Source of the DNA: an uncultured Clostridia bacterium
GTDB lineage: Bacteria > Bacillota > Clostridia > TANB77 > CAG-508
Assembly: GCA_934120045.1 (NCBI GenBank)
Contig: CAKOTF010000009.1
Location: 9,722 to 73,721 of the forward strand
Reading direction: 5' to 3'
DNA: 64,000 bases
In this document: piece by piece, positions 9,053-17,874 of the stretch
How the letters are laid out: the number at the start of each line of letters is the position of its first letter
Numbering within the stretch: the first letter of the stretch is position 1
Program-made: the position numbers and the translations under genes
Notes under the pieces: generated by a model
Database searches by the model: none
What the model saw: the letters and a program-made list of their open reading frames with translations, nothing else
What the model was told of the DNA's origin: nothing

Positions 9053-10086
9053 CTTTCTAATCCTAACTTTATAAGTTTATCTATTACTTTTGGAAATGAT
9101 ATTCCTATTTTATTTAACATACTTGGATATCTCGAATGTGATGTACAACCTGGTATTGTATTTACTTCATTAAAAACAATTTTTTTATCTTTTGTATAGA
9201 ACATATCTACTCTAGCAAATCCAGTACAACCTAATATTTTATAAATTTCAAGTGCTGTTTTCTTTATTTTTTCTCTTTCTTCTTCACTTAATCTTGCTGG
9301 TAATATTATTCTACTTGTTTTTAAGTTATATTTTTCAAAATAATCGAAAAATCCATCTTGTAATTCAATTTCATCAACTTCTCCTACAACTAAATCATGA
9401 TTTCCCAATATTGCACAACCAACTTCAAATCCATCAATATTTTCTTCAATAATTACTTTATTGTCATATTTATAAGCTTCTTCTAATGCCTCTTTTAAAT
9501 TATCTTCACTTTTAATTTTTGTAATTCCAAATGATGAACCTGCTTTTAAAGGCTTTACAAATAGTGGATAATGTAAATTTTTTATTTTATTTCTTATATC
9601 ATCATAACTATCATTTTCAAATAAATAAGATATTGGTGTAAGAATCCCATTTGTTGCTACTAGCTCATGAGCTAAATATTTATCCATACATATTGCTGAT
9701 GATGTCATATCACATCCAACATATTTTATTCCTGCTAATTCAAGTAATCCTTGTAATCTTCCGTCTTCTCCATTTTGTCCGTGTAAAACTGGAAAAACTA
9801 TATCTAATTTTATAATTTCATTAGTATCTAATATAATTATTCCATGATCACTTCTATTTGTAGATATCGTGATTTTTTTACAAGACTTATCATCTTTCCA
9901 TTCGTTTTTCTCTATTTTTTCTATATCTCCTTGATATAAATAAAAATCTCCTTGTTTTGTTATACCTATTAAAACTACATCATATTTCTCTTTATTAATA
10001 TTTTTTATTACTGATGTAACAGATACAAGCGATACATCATATTCACTTGAACATCCTCCAAATATTATTCCTACTTTTGTTTTCAT
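9049..10086 (-). CDS. vanG: VanG-type D-alanine--D-serine ligase
   Basis: A 345-residue ATP-grasp ligase of the Ddl/Van family. Visible marks are FGGCSSEYDVSL at the N-terminus, FPVLHGQNGEDG, the ATP-binding KPLKAGSSFGI, EENIDGFEVGCA, the loop EKYNLKTSRIILPARL and the metal-binding FNEVNTIPGCTS. The loop and overall sequence look like VanG rather than a housekeeping Ddl. With VanT and VanXY beside it, D-Ser is the likely second substrate. The ATG follows GAGGT and lies five bases after vanW. D-Ala-D-Ala activity cannot be excluded from sequence alone. Confidence 0.92.
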   Translation of the reverse strand: MKTKVGIIFGGCSSEYDVSLVSVTSVIKNINKEKYDVVLIGITKQGDFYLYQGDIEKIEKNEWKDDKSCKKITISTNRSDHGIIILDTNEIIKLDIVFPVLHGQNGEDGRLQGLLELAGIKYVGCDMTSSAICMDKYLAHELVATNGILTPISYLFENDSYDDIRNKIKNLHYPLFVKPLKAGSSFGITKIKSEDNLKEALEEAYKYDNKVIIEENIDGFEVGCAILGNHDLVVGEVDEIELQDGFFDYFEKYNLKTSRIILPARLSEEEREKIKKTALEIYKILGCTGFARVDMFYTKDKKIVFNEVNTIPGCTSHSRYPSMLNKIGISFPKVIDKLIKLGLER

Positions 10087-10091
10087 AACTA

Positions 10092-10910
10092 TTACCTCTC
10101 TTCTATTTTTATATCTTTTGAAAGTTCATAAGTAATTTCTACTTTTTCACTATATAATTTTTCTTTTTTTATTTGCATATTTGTGTTTTTATCAATTTCT
10201 GCTCTTACAATATCAACAATTTCATATATTTTATTATTTTGTCTTACATATCTTAAATTTTCATTTGATATTACATAAGCAACATCACTTTCTTTATTTG
10301 ATAATATTTTTCCATACATATATTCTTCATCAAAATATATATCAATTTGGTAAATATTGTTTGTTTCATTTTTTACTTTTAAGTCTAACCATCCACTGCT
10401 TATTGTTGAATCTATTCCTTGTTTTGCTGTTTTATCTGGATCTGGAAATGATTTCATTTTATGTCCATGTCTTTCTATTACAGTAAGAGGACTCATTAAA
10501 AATAAGTAATGTAACATATTACTTAAATGACATAATCCACCTCCTTTTTTGGCGACTATTTTTCCGTCTATCAATATAAGTCCATCTTTGTATTTTCCGT
10601 ACTTTTTAGCATTTTTTATAAGATAACAAAACGAAAATGTTTCTCCTGGATATATTAATATATGATTCATTGTTTTACTTGCAATTTTCAGGTTATCAAC
10701 TTTGTTTTTTTGATAAATTATGTCTTGTCCACTATTTTTATTAATCATTGATGTTTTTGTATTACAAATTTCATATTTTAATAAATCTCCAAATTTATTT
10801 GAATATGTATTTTTGTCAAATTTCATTCCAATATTGTAAAATAGTTTTCTTTGCCATACTCTGATTGGTAAAAGAAACGGAAATATTTGTGTTAATCTTT
10901 TTCTTTTCAT
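10092..10910 (-). CDS. vanW: VanW family glycopeptide-resistance-associated protein
   Basis: A 272-residue protein of the VanW family, found in vanB and vanG clusters and also elsewhere in Bacillota; its biochemical role is unknown. Typical stretches are YPGETFSFCYLI, GGGLCHLSNMLHYLFL and ERHGHKMKSFPDPD. The ATG at 10910 follows GAGAGGA; the longer frame to 10973 has no ribosome-binding site. As the first gene of the structural operon it follows a separate promoter. Confidence 0.92.
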   Translation of the reverse strand: MKRKRLTQIFPFLLPIRVWQRKLFYNIGMKFDKNTYSNKFGDLLKYEICNTKTSMINKNSGQDIIYQKNKVDNLKIASKTMNHILIYPGETFSFCYLIKNAKKYGKYKDGLILIDGKIVAKKGGGLCHLSNMLHYLFLMSPLTVIERHGHKMKSFPDPDKTAKQGIDSTISSGWLDLKVKNETNNIYQIDIYFDEEYMYGKILSNKESDVAYVISNENLRYVRQNNKIYEIVDIVRAEIDKNTNMQIKKEKLYSEKVEITYELSKDIKIEER

Positions 10911-10964
10911 ACTATTCCTCTCTTCTTTATGATTCTTGCATATATTTTTGAGATTTTGCAATAA

Positions 10965-11034
10965 AAAAATCATTGTAAATCAATACAAATATATTGTACT
11001 AACTTATCAATGATTTTTCTTTAATTTCTTCTTA
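10965..11034 (-). promoter_or_regulatory. vanW operon promoter with candidate VanR site and overlapping vanRS terminator
   Basis: A -10 TACAAT (10993-10998) lies 22 bases downstream of the element TAAGAAGAAATTAA (11021-11034), with no good -35, as expected for an activated promoter. Inverted arms AAAAATCATTG and CAATGATTTTTTT (about 11008-11018 and 10965-10977) flank the -10 and could terminate read-through from vanS. A second small hairpin lies around 11037-11062. Confidence 0.6.
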
Positions 11035-11053
11035 TGAAAAGCTTAAAACTTTC

Positions 11054-12163
11054 TTAAGCTTGTTCTATTATTGGTAATATAACACTAAAAGTTGTTTCTT
11101 TCATATCACTTTCTGCATAAATTCTTCCTCCATGAAGTTCTACTATTTCTTTAGCAATAGCAAGGCCTAGCCCACTACCTCCTGTTTTACTTGTTCTCGA
11201 AGAATCTAATCTATAGAATTTTTCAAATATTTTATCTAACTTTTCTTTTGGAATTTGTTTTCCTTTATTTGTAATCTTTACAGTCGCTTGATTTTCTTTA
11301 TTTAATATACTTATATCTATATCAGTGTTTTCTTTACTATAATTTACTGCATTTTTTATTAAGTTATTAAATACTCTACTTAATTTATCAGGATCTGCAT
11401 ATAAAATTGTTTTTTCATCAGAAGTAAAGTTAATTTTTTTATTCATTTCTTTTAATGTAGGATAAAAATCATCTGCAATTTGTTCTAACATTAAATTCAA
11501 GTTTATTTCTTCTTTTTCTAAAACAATTTTTTCTGAATTGAATCTAGCTACATCAAATAATTCGTTAATTAAATATTCTAATCTATATGATTTATCAAGT
11601 GCAATGTCAATATACCTATTTCTTTGTTCTTGTGGCATATCTTTTATTTCACTTAACAATGATAAATATCCTATCATAGATGTTAATGGTGTTTTTATGT
11701 CATGTGCAAGATATACAATTAACTCATCTTTTTTCTGTTCATTTTCTCTTGCAAGTCTTTCATTTTTTATTGCTTCTGTTTTAAAATGATTTAATTTTTT
11801 CTCTACTTCTACCATTTCTGGCGGTAAATTTATATACTCTACATTTTTGTCAAATAATTTATCTGCTGATTCTGAAACTGCAAACACATAAGAAAATATT
11901 TTATTTAATAATTTATATAATAAGCTTAAAACTATTATTAATGTAATTCCAAATATAATAAATATAAAATATGCTCTTTCAAAAACTAATTCATATATAT
12001 TATCAAGTAAATCATATAAATGTGGAAAAATATTGTATAACCACTGAAAGTCAAATATTGCTCTGCTTTCTGCTAAAATTATCATAATTATTCCCATTAT
12101 AGTTAAACTAATCATACATTGGACTATAAAACTCCAAAATGTACTTTTTACTATTTTTTTCAT
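11054..12163 (-). CDS. vanS: VanS-type sensor histidine kinase
   Basis: A 369-residue kinase. Membrane segments lie at about residues 11-31 and 65-86, with a roughly 33-residue external loop between them. They are followed by a linker, the phospho-acceptor His154 in YLAHDIKTPLTS, the N box NNLIKNAVNYS and the G boxes DKIFEKFYRLD and GGSGLGLAIAKEI. Its position directly after vanR and before vanW identifies it as VanS, which controls VanR phosphorylation in response to glycopeptides. The ATG at 12163 lies five bases after the vanR stop with only a weak ribosome-binding site, which points to coupling. Confidence 0.9.
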   Translation of the reverse strand: MKKIVKSTFWSFIVQCMISLTIMGIIMIILAESRAIFDFQWLYNIFPHLYDLLDNIYELVFERAYFIFIIFGITLIIVLSLLYKLLNKIFSYVFAVSESADKLFDKNVEYINLPPEMVEVEKKLNHFKTEAIKNERLARENEQKKDELIVYLAHDIKTPLTSMIGYLSLLSEIKDMPQEQRNRYIDIALDKSYRLEYLINELFDVARFNSEKIVLEKEEINLNLMLEQIADDFYPTLKEMNKKINFTSDEKTILYADPDKLSRVFNNLIKNAVNYSKENTDIDISILNKENQATVKITNKGKQIPKEKLDKIFEKFYRLDSSRTSKTGGSGLGLAIAKEIVELHGGRIYAESDMKETTFSVILPIIEQA

Positions 12164-12167
12164 ATCA

Positions 12168-12863
12168 TTATTTTTCAATCTTATACCCCATTCCATAAAC
12201 AGTCTTAATATACTTCGGATTCCTTCCTCCGTCATTCATCTTTTCTCTTAAGTGTCTTATATGTACCATTATAGTATTATTATCTCTTTCAAAATACTTT
12301 TCTCCCCAAACTTTAGAAAATAGCTCATCACTTTTTACAACATTTCCTCTATTAACACACAATTCCCATAAAATTGAAAATTCTGTTTTGGTAAGTTCAA
12401 CAAGTTTTTCATTAAAGAAAAATTCATGGGTATCATTATTAATTTGTATTCCTCTAAAATCTATCTCATTTGTATCTAACTGGTTATCTTGATTATTATA
12501 TTTTTTGTATCTTCTCAATTGGGCTTTTACTCTTGCTATTAGTTCAAGAGGCTGAAATGGTTTTGTAATATAATCATCAGCTCCAATACTAAGTCCTGTA
12601 ATTTTATCTATATTTTCTACTTTTGCAGTTACAAAAATAATTGGAAAATTATATTTTTCCCTTATTTTATTACATAATTTAAAACCATCAATATCAGGCA
12701 TCATAACATCTAATATTGCTAAATCTATTTCTAGTTTATCTATGTTTTTTAATAAATCTTTACTTGAATAATATTTATATACATTATAGTTTTCGTTTTT
12801 TAAGTATATTTCAACTAAATCTGCTATTTCTTTTTCATCATCTACAATTAATATGTTTGCCAT
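12168..12863 (-). CDS. vanR: VanR-type response regulator
   Basis: A 231-residue OmpR/PhoB-type regulator. The receiver has the acidic pair in IVDDE, Asp52 in AILDVMMP and Lys in TKPFQP. The C-terminal winged helix ends in RHLREKMND...YIKTVYGMGYKIE. It should activate the van structural genes when phosphorylated by VanS. The ATG at 12863 is seven bases after GAGGA; a GTG one codon earlier is less likely. Its own promoter carries the same candidate binding element as vanW, which suggests autoregulation. Confidence 0.93.
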   Translation of the reverse strand: MANILIVDDEKEIADLVEIYLKNENYNVYKYYSSKDLLKNIDKLEIDLAILDVMMPDIDGFKLCNKIREKYNFPIIFVTAKVENIDKITGLSIGADDYITKPFQPLELIARVKAQLRRYKKYNNQDNQLDTNEIDFRGIQINNDTHEFFFNEKLVELTKTEFSILWELCVNRGNVVKSDELFSKVWGEKYFERDNNTIMVHIRHLREKMNDGGRNPKYIKTVYGMGYKIEK

Positions 12864-12895
12864 CACATTTCCTCTTTTCTTTTTCTCATTAAATT

Positions 12896-12938
12896 ATTAT
12901 AACATACTTTTAATTTCCAATTATTAATTTCTTCTTAA
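12896..12938 (-). promoter_or_regulatory. vanR promoter with candidate VanR-binding element
   Basis: TATAAT at 12896-12901 and the element TTAAGAAGAAATTAA at 12924-12938, 22 bases apart; no consensus -35 lies between them. The T run of the preceding terminator touches the element. Confidence 0.6.
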
Positions 12939-12940
12939 AA

Positions 12941-12967
12941 AAATGATATCTATATAAATATCATTTC
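12941..12967 (-). terminator. Terminator of the YbaK/DUF4186/small-ORF operon
   Basis: A stem of nine base pairs (AAATGATAT with its complement) with an eight-base loop, followed on the minus strand by a run of T. Confidence 0.7.
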
Positions 12968-12975
12968 TAAATATA

Positions 12976-13248
12976 CTATTTAATTTCTGTTCCGCCCCAT
13001 TCTACTGCTACAAATCCTTTTCTTTCTGGTGTTTCTAAGCTTTGTTTTTCTACTTCTATTGTATTTTCCAATCCTTTATATTCCATTAATATTCTTATTG
13101 TTGTATCTGGCTCTGGTGTTATTGTTAATGGCATATTTGCATCTATTTCTTCTCTTGTTGCAAATCTTATGTAATTATATTTTTTTATTTTCTTTACAAC
13201 AATAATACCTAAAAATATTAATCTTTCGACATTTCTCTTTGAATCCAT
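12976..13248 (-). CDS. Hypothetical small protein
   Basis: Ninety residues, not recognised. The N-terminus has a short hydrophobic stretch (LIFLGIIVV), followed by basic residues and a beta-rich half ending in GFVAVEWGGTEIK. It overlaps the end of the DUF4186 gene by 31 bases and no clear ribosome-binding site precedes the ATG, so either it is translated by coupling or the true start lies further in. The composition looks protein-like and it is followed by a terminator, which argues for a real gene. Confidence 0.55.
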   Translation of the reverse strand: MDSKRNVERLIFLGIIVVKKIKKYNYIRFATREEIDANMPLTITPEPDTTIRILMEYKGLENTIEVEKQSLETPERKGFVAVEWGGTEIK

Positions 13249-13592
13249 AACATCAATGTATTTACAACATACTCTATTTCTTCATTTGAAAGTTCATGTC
13301 CCTTTTTTATACCATGAATTCTCTCTAAACAACCTCTACAACAACAACCTGTAGCATGTTGTGCAATAAAAACTGGATGTACCTGTCTCATTGGAGTTTG
13401 CTTTCCATCATTATTTGGATTTTTTGGCGCTATTCTTTTTGTTATCAAATCTCTTGCATCTGATTTAATTTTATCAAATCCTTTTTCTTTTACATAATTC
13501 TTCATTTTTTTATTTAAATGAAATGAACCTCTAAATTTACTTTTAGATAAAGAATCTAATAAATCTTCAATATTATTTTTCACTTTTATCAT
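13218..13592 (-). CDS. DUF4186 family protein
   Basis: A 124-residue protein recognised by FRGSFHL, the stretch ITKRIAPKNPNNDGKQTPMR, HPVFIAQHATGCCCRGCLERIHGI and the final helix. The conserved His and Cys residues suggest a metal-binding site. The family has no known function. Its start overlaps the ybaK stop by ATGA; a GTG three codons later has a better ribosome-binding-site spacing. Confidence 0.8.
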   Translation of the reverse strand: MIKVKNNIEDLLDSLSKSKFRGSFHLNKKMKNYVKEKGFDKIKSDARDLITKRIAPKNPNNDGKQTPMRQVHPVFIAQHATGCCCRGCLERIHGIKKGHELSNEEIEYVVNTLMLWIQREMSKD

Positions 13593-14059
13593 TCCTTTAC
13601 TATATCATCAAATTTACAATTTATAACCTTTTCTAAATCTTTTAATTCAACTTCAACCTGATATCCTATTTTGCCACCACTAAATATTATTTCATTAAAA
13701 TTTTTAGCCGAAATATCTATTACAACCTTAAATGATTTCTTTAAACCTATTGGAGAACATCCACCATGAACATATCCTGTTAATGGCAATAAATCTTTTT
13801 GAGGAATCATCTCTATACTTTTTTCATTAACACTTTGAGCACATTTCTTCAAATCTAATTCTTTTTCAACTGGTATCATAAATACATAATTTTGTTTAGA
13901 TTTTGCAATAGTTACAAGTGTTTTAAATACTTTACTTGCATCTTCATTTAAAACTTTTGCAACTTCAACACCACTTATTGCATTTGTATCTCCATAAAAA
14001 TATTCATTATATTTTATTTTCTTTTGATCTAATATTCTCATAACATTTGTTTTTTCCAT
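13589..14059 (-). CDS. ybaK: YbaK/EbsC-type aminoacyl-tRNA deacylase
   Basis: A 156-residue YbaK-domain protein. The family hydrolyses mischarged Cys-tRNA(Pro) or similar tRNAs in trans. Seen are FKTLVT, VFMIPVEKELDLKK and TGYVHGGCSPIGLKK, the last being the conserved active-site loop containing the GGxSP-like element. The ATG follows AAAGGATG with good spacing. It begins a three-gene operon with DUF4186 and a small ORF. The promoter lies within the terminator hairpin of the P-type ATPase gene. Confidence 0.88.
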   Translation of the reverse strand: MEKTNVMRILDQKKIKYNEYFYGDTNAISGVEVAKVLNEDASKVFKTLVTIAKSKQNYVFMIPVEKELDLKKCAQSVNEKSIEMIPQKDLLPLTGYVHGGCSPIGLKKSFKVVIDISAKNFNEIIFSGGKIGYQVEVELKDLEKVINCKFDDIVKE

Positions 14060-14083
14060 AAAATCACATCCTTTTATTGTTTC

Positions 14084-14127
14084 TTTATATCACAAAACCA
14101 GATAATTATCAACTAATTATCTGGTTT
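14084..14127 (-). promoter_or_regulatory. Overlapping terminator hairpin and ybaK promoter
   Basis: A 14-base-pair stem (14095-14108 with 14114-14127) directly follows the ATPase stop codon. The -35 TTGATA (14107-14112) sits at the loop, the spacer is 17 bases and the -10 TATAAA is at 14084-14089. Confidence 0.65.
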
Positions 14128-14130
14128 GTA

Positions 14131-16446
14131 TTAAGCATTACTTTTTCTGTTTTTTTCATATTTATCTAATATCAATGTAACCCATCTAATTACTGAAAAT
14201 TCTGCTATTGCAAACAATGTAACAAGTATTGCAGATCTTTCTGATATTTCTTTTATTGCAAAAAAATTTGGCATTATATTAATTGTTAAAATAATTCCTA
14301 AAATACATAAAAACATAACACTTGTCCTATATTTATTTAATGGTCTAATAATCTTATATAATATTAAAAATCCTCCTGTAAAGAATAAATAACTACAAGC
14401 TGTTGTAATTTCTTTTACTCCAACATTAAATAAATCTGAAAATTTAACCATTGCTACAATTGCTAAAAAAGATGTTATTGCAGCAGGAAGTGAATTTGTA
14501 AATACTTTTCTCATAAAATTTCCATTTTGTTGTTTCTTTTGATTTTCTTCAAATGTTAATAAAAATGCTGGAATACCTATTGTAAATGCACTACCTAAAG
14601 ATACTTGATTTGGTTCTAATGGGTATTGCATTGCAAAAATTATTGAATATATAGAAAGTAATAATGAAAATATATTTTTATAAGTAAATAATGATGCAGA
14701 CCTTGTTATATTATTAATATTTTTTCTTCCTTCATAAACAATATTTCTCATTTTTCCAAAATCCGAATCAAGTAATACAACTTGTGCTGTTCCTCTTGCT
14801 GCATCTGATCCAGATCCAATAGCAATTGAACAGTCTGCTTCTTTCATTGCTAAAATGTCATTTACTCCATCACCTGTCATAGCAACTTTTAATCCTTGTT
14901 CTTTTAAAGCTTTAATTATTTGTCTTTTTTGTTCTGGATTAACTCTACCAAAAACAATATATTTTTTTACTGCTTTTTGTATATCTGCATAATTCTTTAA
15001 TTCTCTACAATCAATATATTTTTCATATCCTTTAATTCCTGCTTGTTTTGCAATTGATGATACAGTTATTGGATTATCTCCAGAAATAACTCTAATTTGA
15101 ACATTTCTATTATCAAAAAATTCGAAAATTTCTTTTGCATTTTTTCTTATTTCATTTTTCAAACTTATAAATAAAATAGGAATTGTTTCATCATTTTTTA
15201 CTTCAACAAAAGCAATTAATCTTTCGCCATTTTTTGTCCTCTTATTAACTAATTCTTCATATTCTTTATTTAATAATATTTCTGGTGCTCCAAGTTTATA
15301 TGTTACATTTTCATCTATTTTTATAAAAGAAAATTTATTTTTTGAATTAAAATTTTCTTTTTCTATATTAGATAATTTTTCTGTAGAAATTCCATATAAT
15401 TGTTCTTTTATAGCATCAATTGTTATGTTTTTATCTTCAATTGTATTTATATATTTTGCTAAAATTTTTAAATCTTCTTTTTTATCTATAAGACTATTTC
15501 CATTTTTATCAAATATATCTAGAACTTTCATAGTATTATTTGTAATTGTTCCAGTCTTATCAACACATAAAACATCAACTCTTGCTAAACTTTCAATACT
15601 TTTCATATCATGAAGAAGTATCTTATTTTGTGCAAGTCTCATTGAACTTAAAGCTAATGCCACAGTTGTTAATAAGTATAATCCTTCTGGAATCATTCCT
15701 AATAATGCTGAAACCATTGAATTTACACTTTTCTCATAACTACAGCCATTTACACCATAAGATCCAATAAATAATAATATTCCAATAGGAATTATTATTA
15801 TTCCTGCAAATTTAACAATATTGTCAATTGCTGAAATCATCTCTGATTTTGTTTCTTTTATTTTTTTAGATTCTTTCATTATTTTAGCAGAAAAAGATTC
15901 ATCACCTACATTAGTAAGTTTTACCACTGCTCTCCCAGATATAACAAAACTTCCAGACATAAGATTAGAATTTATGCTTTTTTCAATTTCATTTTGTTCT
16001 CCTGTTAATAATGATTCATTTACATATATTTTTCCTGAAACTACTTCTGCATCTGCTGGAATTTGTTTTCCAGCTTCTAAAATTATAAAATCTCCTTCAA
16101 CTAAATTGTCTGAATCTATCTCTTCTTCTTTTCCATCTCTAATTACTATATATTTGTTTTTATCTAATAATGATAATTTATCTAATGTAATTTTTGACCT
16201 AATTTGTTGAATAATTCCTATTAAAATATTTGTTATTATAATACCTAAAAATGTTAAATTTCTATATGAATGTGATGTGATAAGTAATATAGTTAATATT
16301 AGGAAGATAAAATTAAAGTATGTAAATATATTTTTTCTTAATATTTTAAAAATACTTTCGTTTGTTTTTATTTTTACTTTATTTGATTTTCCCTGTTTTA
16401 TTTTTTCTTCTACTTCTTCATGTGTTAGACCTTTTATTGATTCCAT
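14131..16446 (-). CDS. P-type cation-transporting ATPase (CtpE-like)
   Basis: A 771-residue P-type ATPase. Visible marks are the actuator-domain LLTGE, the membrane motif MIPEGLYLLTTVALA, the phosphorylation site VDKTGTIT and the hinge MTGDGVNDILAMKEAD. Four C-terminal membrane helices follow. The PEGL motif, short N-terminus and absence of heavy-metal CPC motifs point to the CtpE group, whose mycobacterial member carries calcium and affects cell-envelope stability. The ion here is an inference. The ATG at 16446 follows AAGGGA; the ATG at 16464 has no ribosome-binding site. Its promoter shares an element with the van promoters. Confidence 0.88.
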   Translation of the reverse strand: MESIKGLTHEEVEEKIKQGKSNKVKIKTNESIFKILRKNIFTYFNFIFLILTILLITSHSYRNLTFLGIIITNILIGIIQQIRSKITLDKLSLLDKNKYIVIRDGKEEEIDSDNLVEGDFIILEAGKQIPADAEVVSGKIYVNESLLTGEQNEIEKSINSNLMSGSFVISGRAVVKLTNVGDESFSAKIMKESKKIKETKSEMISAIDNIVKFAGIIIIPIGILLFIGSYGVNGCSYEKSVNSMVSALLGMIPEGLYLLTTVALALSSMRLAQNKILLHDMKSIESLARVDVLCVDKTGTITNNTMKVLDIFDKNGNSLIDKKEDLKILAKYINTIEDKNITIDAIKEQLYGISTEKLSNIEKENFNSKNKFSFIKIDENVTYKLGAPEILLNKEYEELVNKRTKNGERLIAFVEVKNDETIPILFISLKNEIRKNAKEIFEFFDNRNVQIRVISGDNPITVSSIAKQAGIKGYEKYIDCRELKNYADIQKAVKKYIVFGRVNPEQKRQIIKALKEQGLKVAMTGDGVNDILAMKEADCSIAIGSGSDAARGTAQVVLLDSDFGKMRNIVYEGRKNINNITRSASLFTYKNIFSLLLSIYSIIFAMQYPLEPNQVSLGSAFTIGIPAFLLTFEENQKKQQNGNFMRKVFTNSLPAAITSFLAIVAMVKFSDLFNVGVKEITTACSYLFFTGGFLILYKIIRPLNKYRTSVMFLCILGIILTINIMPNFFAIKEISERSAILVTLFAIAEFSVIRWVTLILDKYEKNRKSNA

Positions 16447-16496
16447 TATATTTCTTCCCTTCATTGTTACACAAATGTATTTCTCTCCAAGGATTT

Positions 16497-16540
16497 ATTA
16501 TAACACATTTTTTGGTAATTGTTTATTAATTTCTTCTTAA
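16497..16540 (-). promoter_or_regulatory. P-type ATPase promoter with the same candidate VanR element
   Basis: TATAAT (16497-16502) and TTAAGAAGAAATTAA (16526-16540), 23 bases apart. There is no good -35, as at the vanR and vanW promoters. Confidence 0.55.
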
Positions 16541-16586
16541 TAACGCAAAAAAACATATAATTGTAAAAAAGTTCATCTGGTTTTCA

Positions 16587-17132
16587 TTAATTTTCTTTGT
16601 ATAAAAAGCAATCTTTATCATGTGAATATATAACACCTATTGCTTGTAAATAAGAATATATAATTGTACTTCCTACAAATTTCATGCCTCTTTTTTGTAA
16701 ATCTTTTGACAACATATCTGATAATTGATTTGTTGTTTTATCTGTTTCATATATAATTTGTTCTTTAGTAAAGGTCTTTAAATAATTATAAAATGTCCCA
16801 TATTCTTGCTGAATTTTCTTAAAGATCTTACTATTATTTATAGTAGCATTTATTTTAAGCTTATTTCTTATTATCTTCTTATTTTGCAATAGTTCTTGTA
16901 TTTTCTCTTCTTTATAATCACAAACTTTATCTATATTAAAATTATCAAATGCTTTTATAAAATCATCTCTTTTGTTTAATACACATTCCCATGATAAACC
17001 TGCTTGAAATGATTCTAATATTAACATTTCATATAAATATTGTTCATCAAAATTTGGCTTACACCATTCTTTATCATGATATTCTATATATTTTGGATTA
17101 TTCAAATTACACCATCTACATCTTTTTATCAT
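16587..17132 (-). CDS. tag: DNA-3-methyladenine glycosylase I
   Basis: A 181-residue alkylation-repair glycosylase that removes 3-methyladenine. CRWC at residues 4-7, YHDKEW and the C-terminal SHDKDC supply the Cys and His residues of the zinc site. ESFQAGLSWECVLNKR is the strongly conserved substrate-pocket segment. The ATG at 17132 lies four bases after the stop of the HAM1-like gene, so the two form one operon. The longer frame to 17192 would overlap that gene by more than 50 bases. Confidence 0.93.
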   Translation of the reverse strand: MIKRCRWCNLNNPKYIEYHDKEWCKPNFDEQYLYEMLILESFQAGLSWECVLNKRDDFIKAFDNFNIDKVCDYKEEKIQELLQNKKIIRNKLKINATINNSKIFKKIQQEYGTFYNYLKTFTKEQIIYETDKTTNQLSDMLSKDLQKRGMKFVGSTIIYSYLQAIGVIYSHDKDCFLYKEN

Positions 17133-17136
17133 AATG

Positions 17137-17712
17137 CTATACCTTTTTTTGATACCATTCTGCAAATTTTTCCATAGCAGAATAAGAGCCATCTACATCT
17201 TTTCTGTTCTCTCTTTCTTTTTCATCCATTTCTGCTAATGTTTTATCAAAACCTTCAGGTTTAAAAATATACCATAAATCAGACCATTTTTCTTTTCTAT
17301 CTTTTCCTTGAATTTGTTTTGATAGGTTTCCTGGATGTTTTCCATAGAAATAATGTATTTCTTTTCCGTCATGATATGCTAAACATTCATTAAATGCACA
17401 TTTTCTATTACTCTTATCTTCCATTAATTTTAAAATCCCTTGTATTCCTACTGTTTCTAATGAAAAATTTACAAATGCTCTTGGAAATCCATTTAATTCA
17501 TCAATTCTAAAATCTGTATCTAATGCTATACATGGTCTTTTTACTATTTCATACGCTTGTTTTACTTTTGCTGTTGCTATTTCCTTTATATCATCACTTC
17601 TAGGCTCATCTAATTCATAGTTAAATGTATTGAATTTTAAATTTTTAAAATATTTTTCAGCTGATTTTATTTTTCCTATATTATGTGTTACAAAAATAAT
17701 TTCTTTTTCCAT
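17137..17712 (-). CDS. HAM1/RdgB-like non-canonical purine NTP pyrophosphatase
   Basis: A 191-residue protein with the family's FVTHNIGKI start, DEPRSDDIKEIA and ALDTDFRIDELNGFPRAF, which matches the ADDSGLxVDALNGxPG segment. It would hydrolyse ITP/XTP-like nucleotides to keep them out of DNA, which suits its pairing with the Tag glycosylase. Several positions differ from classical RdgB, so the exact substrate is uncertain. The start is the ATG at 17712; a good promoter lies upstream. Confidence 0.82.
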   Translation of the reverse strand: MEKEIIFVTHNIGKIKSAEKYFKNLKFNTFNYELDEPRSDDIKEIATAKVKQAYEIVKRPCIALDTDFRIDELNGFPRAFVNFSLETVGIQGILKLMEDKSNRKCAFNECLAYHDGKEIHYFYGKHPGNLSKQIQGKDRKEKWSDLWYIFKPEGFDKTLAEMDEKERENRKDVDGSYSAMEKFAEWYQKKV

Positions 17713-17748
17713 TTTTTTCACTTCTCTTTTTATAAAACTTTTGTTCAT

Positions 17749-17777
17749 ATTTTATTATATATTTTTTTGTTTGTCAA
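17749..17777 (-). promoter_or_regulatory. Promoter of the HAM1-like/tag operon
   Basis: TTGACA (17772-17777), a 17-base spacer and TAAAAT (17749-17754). Confidence 0.75.
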
Positions 17778-17794
17778 GGAATTTTTTGATAAGT

Positions 17795-17823
17795 TTGACA
17801 TTATATTTTTTATATGATATATT
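17795..17823 (+). promoter_or_regulatory. Promoter of the small plus-strand gene
   Basis: TTGACA (17795-17800), a 17-base spacer ending in ATGA, and TATATT (17818-17823). Confidence 0.7.
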
Positions 17824-17874
17824 ATATATTATTATTCGTTTGTATCACTCATTAAAAAAATGGAGGTATATGTT

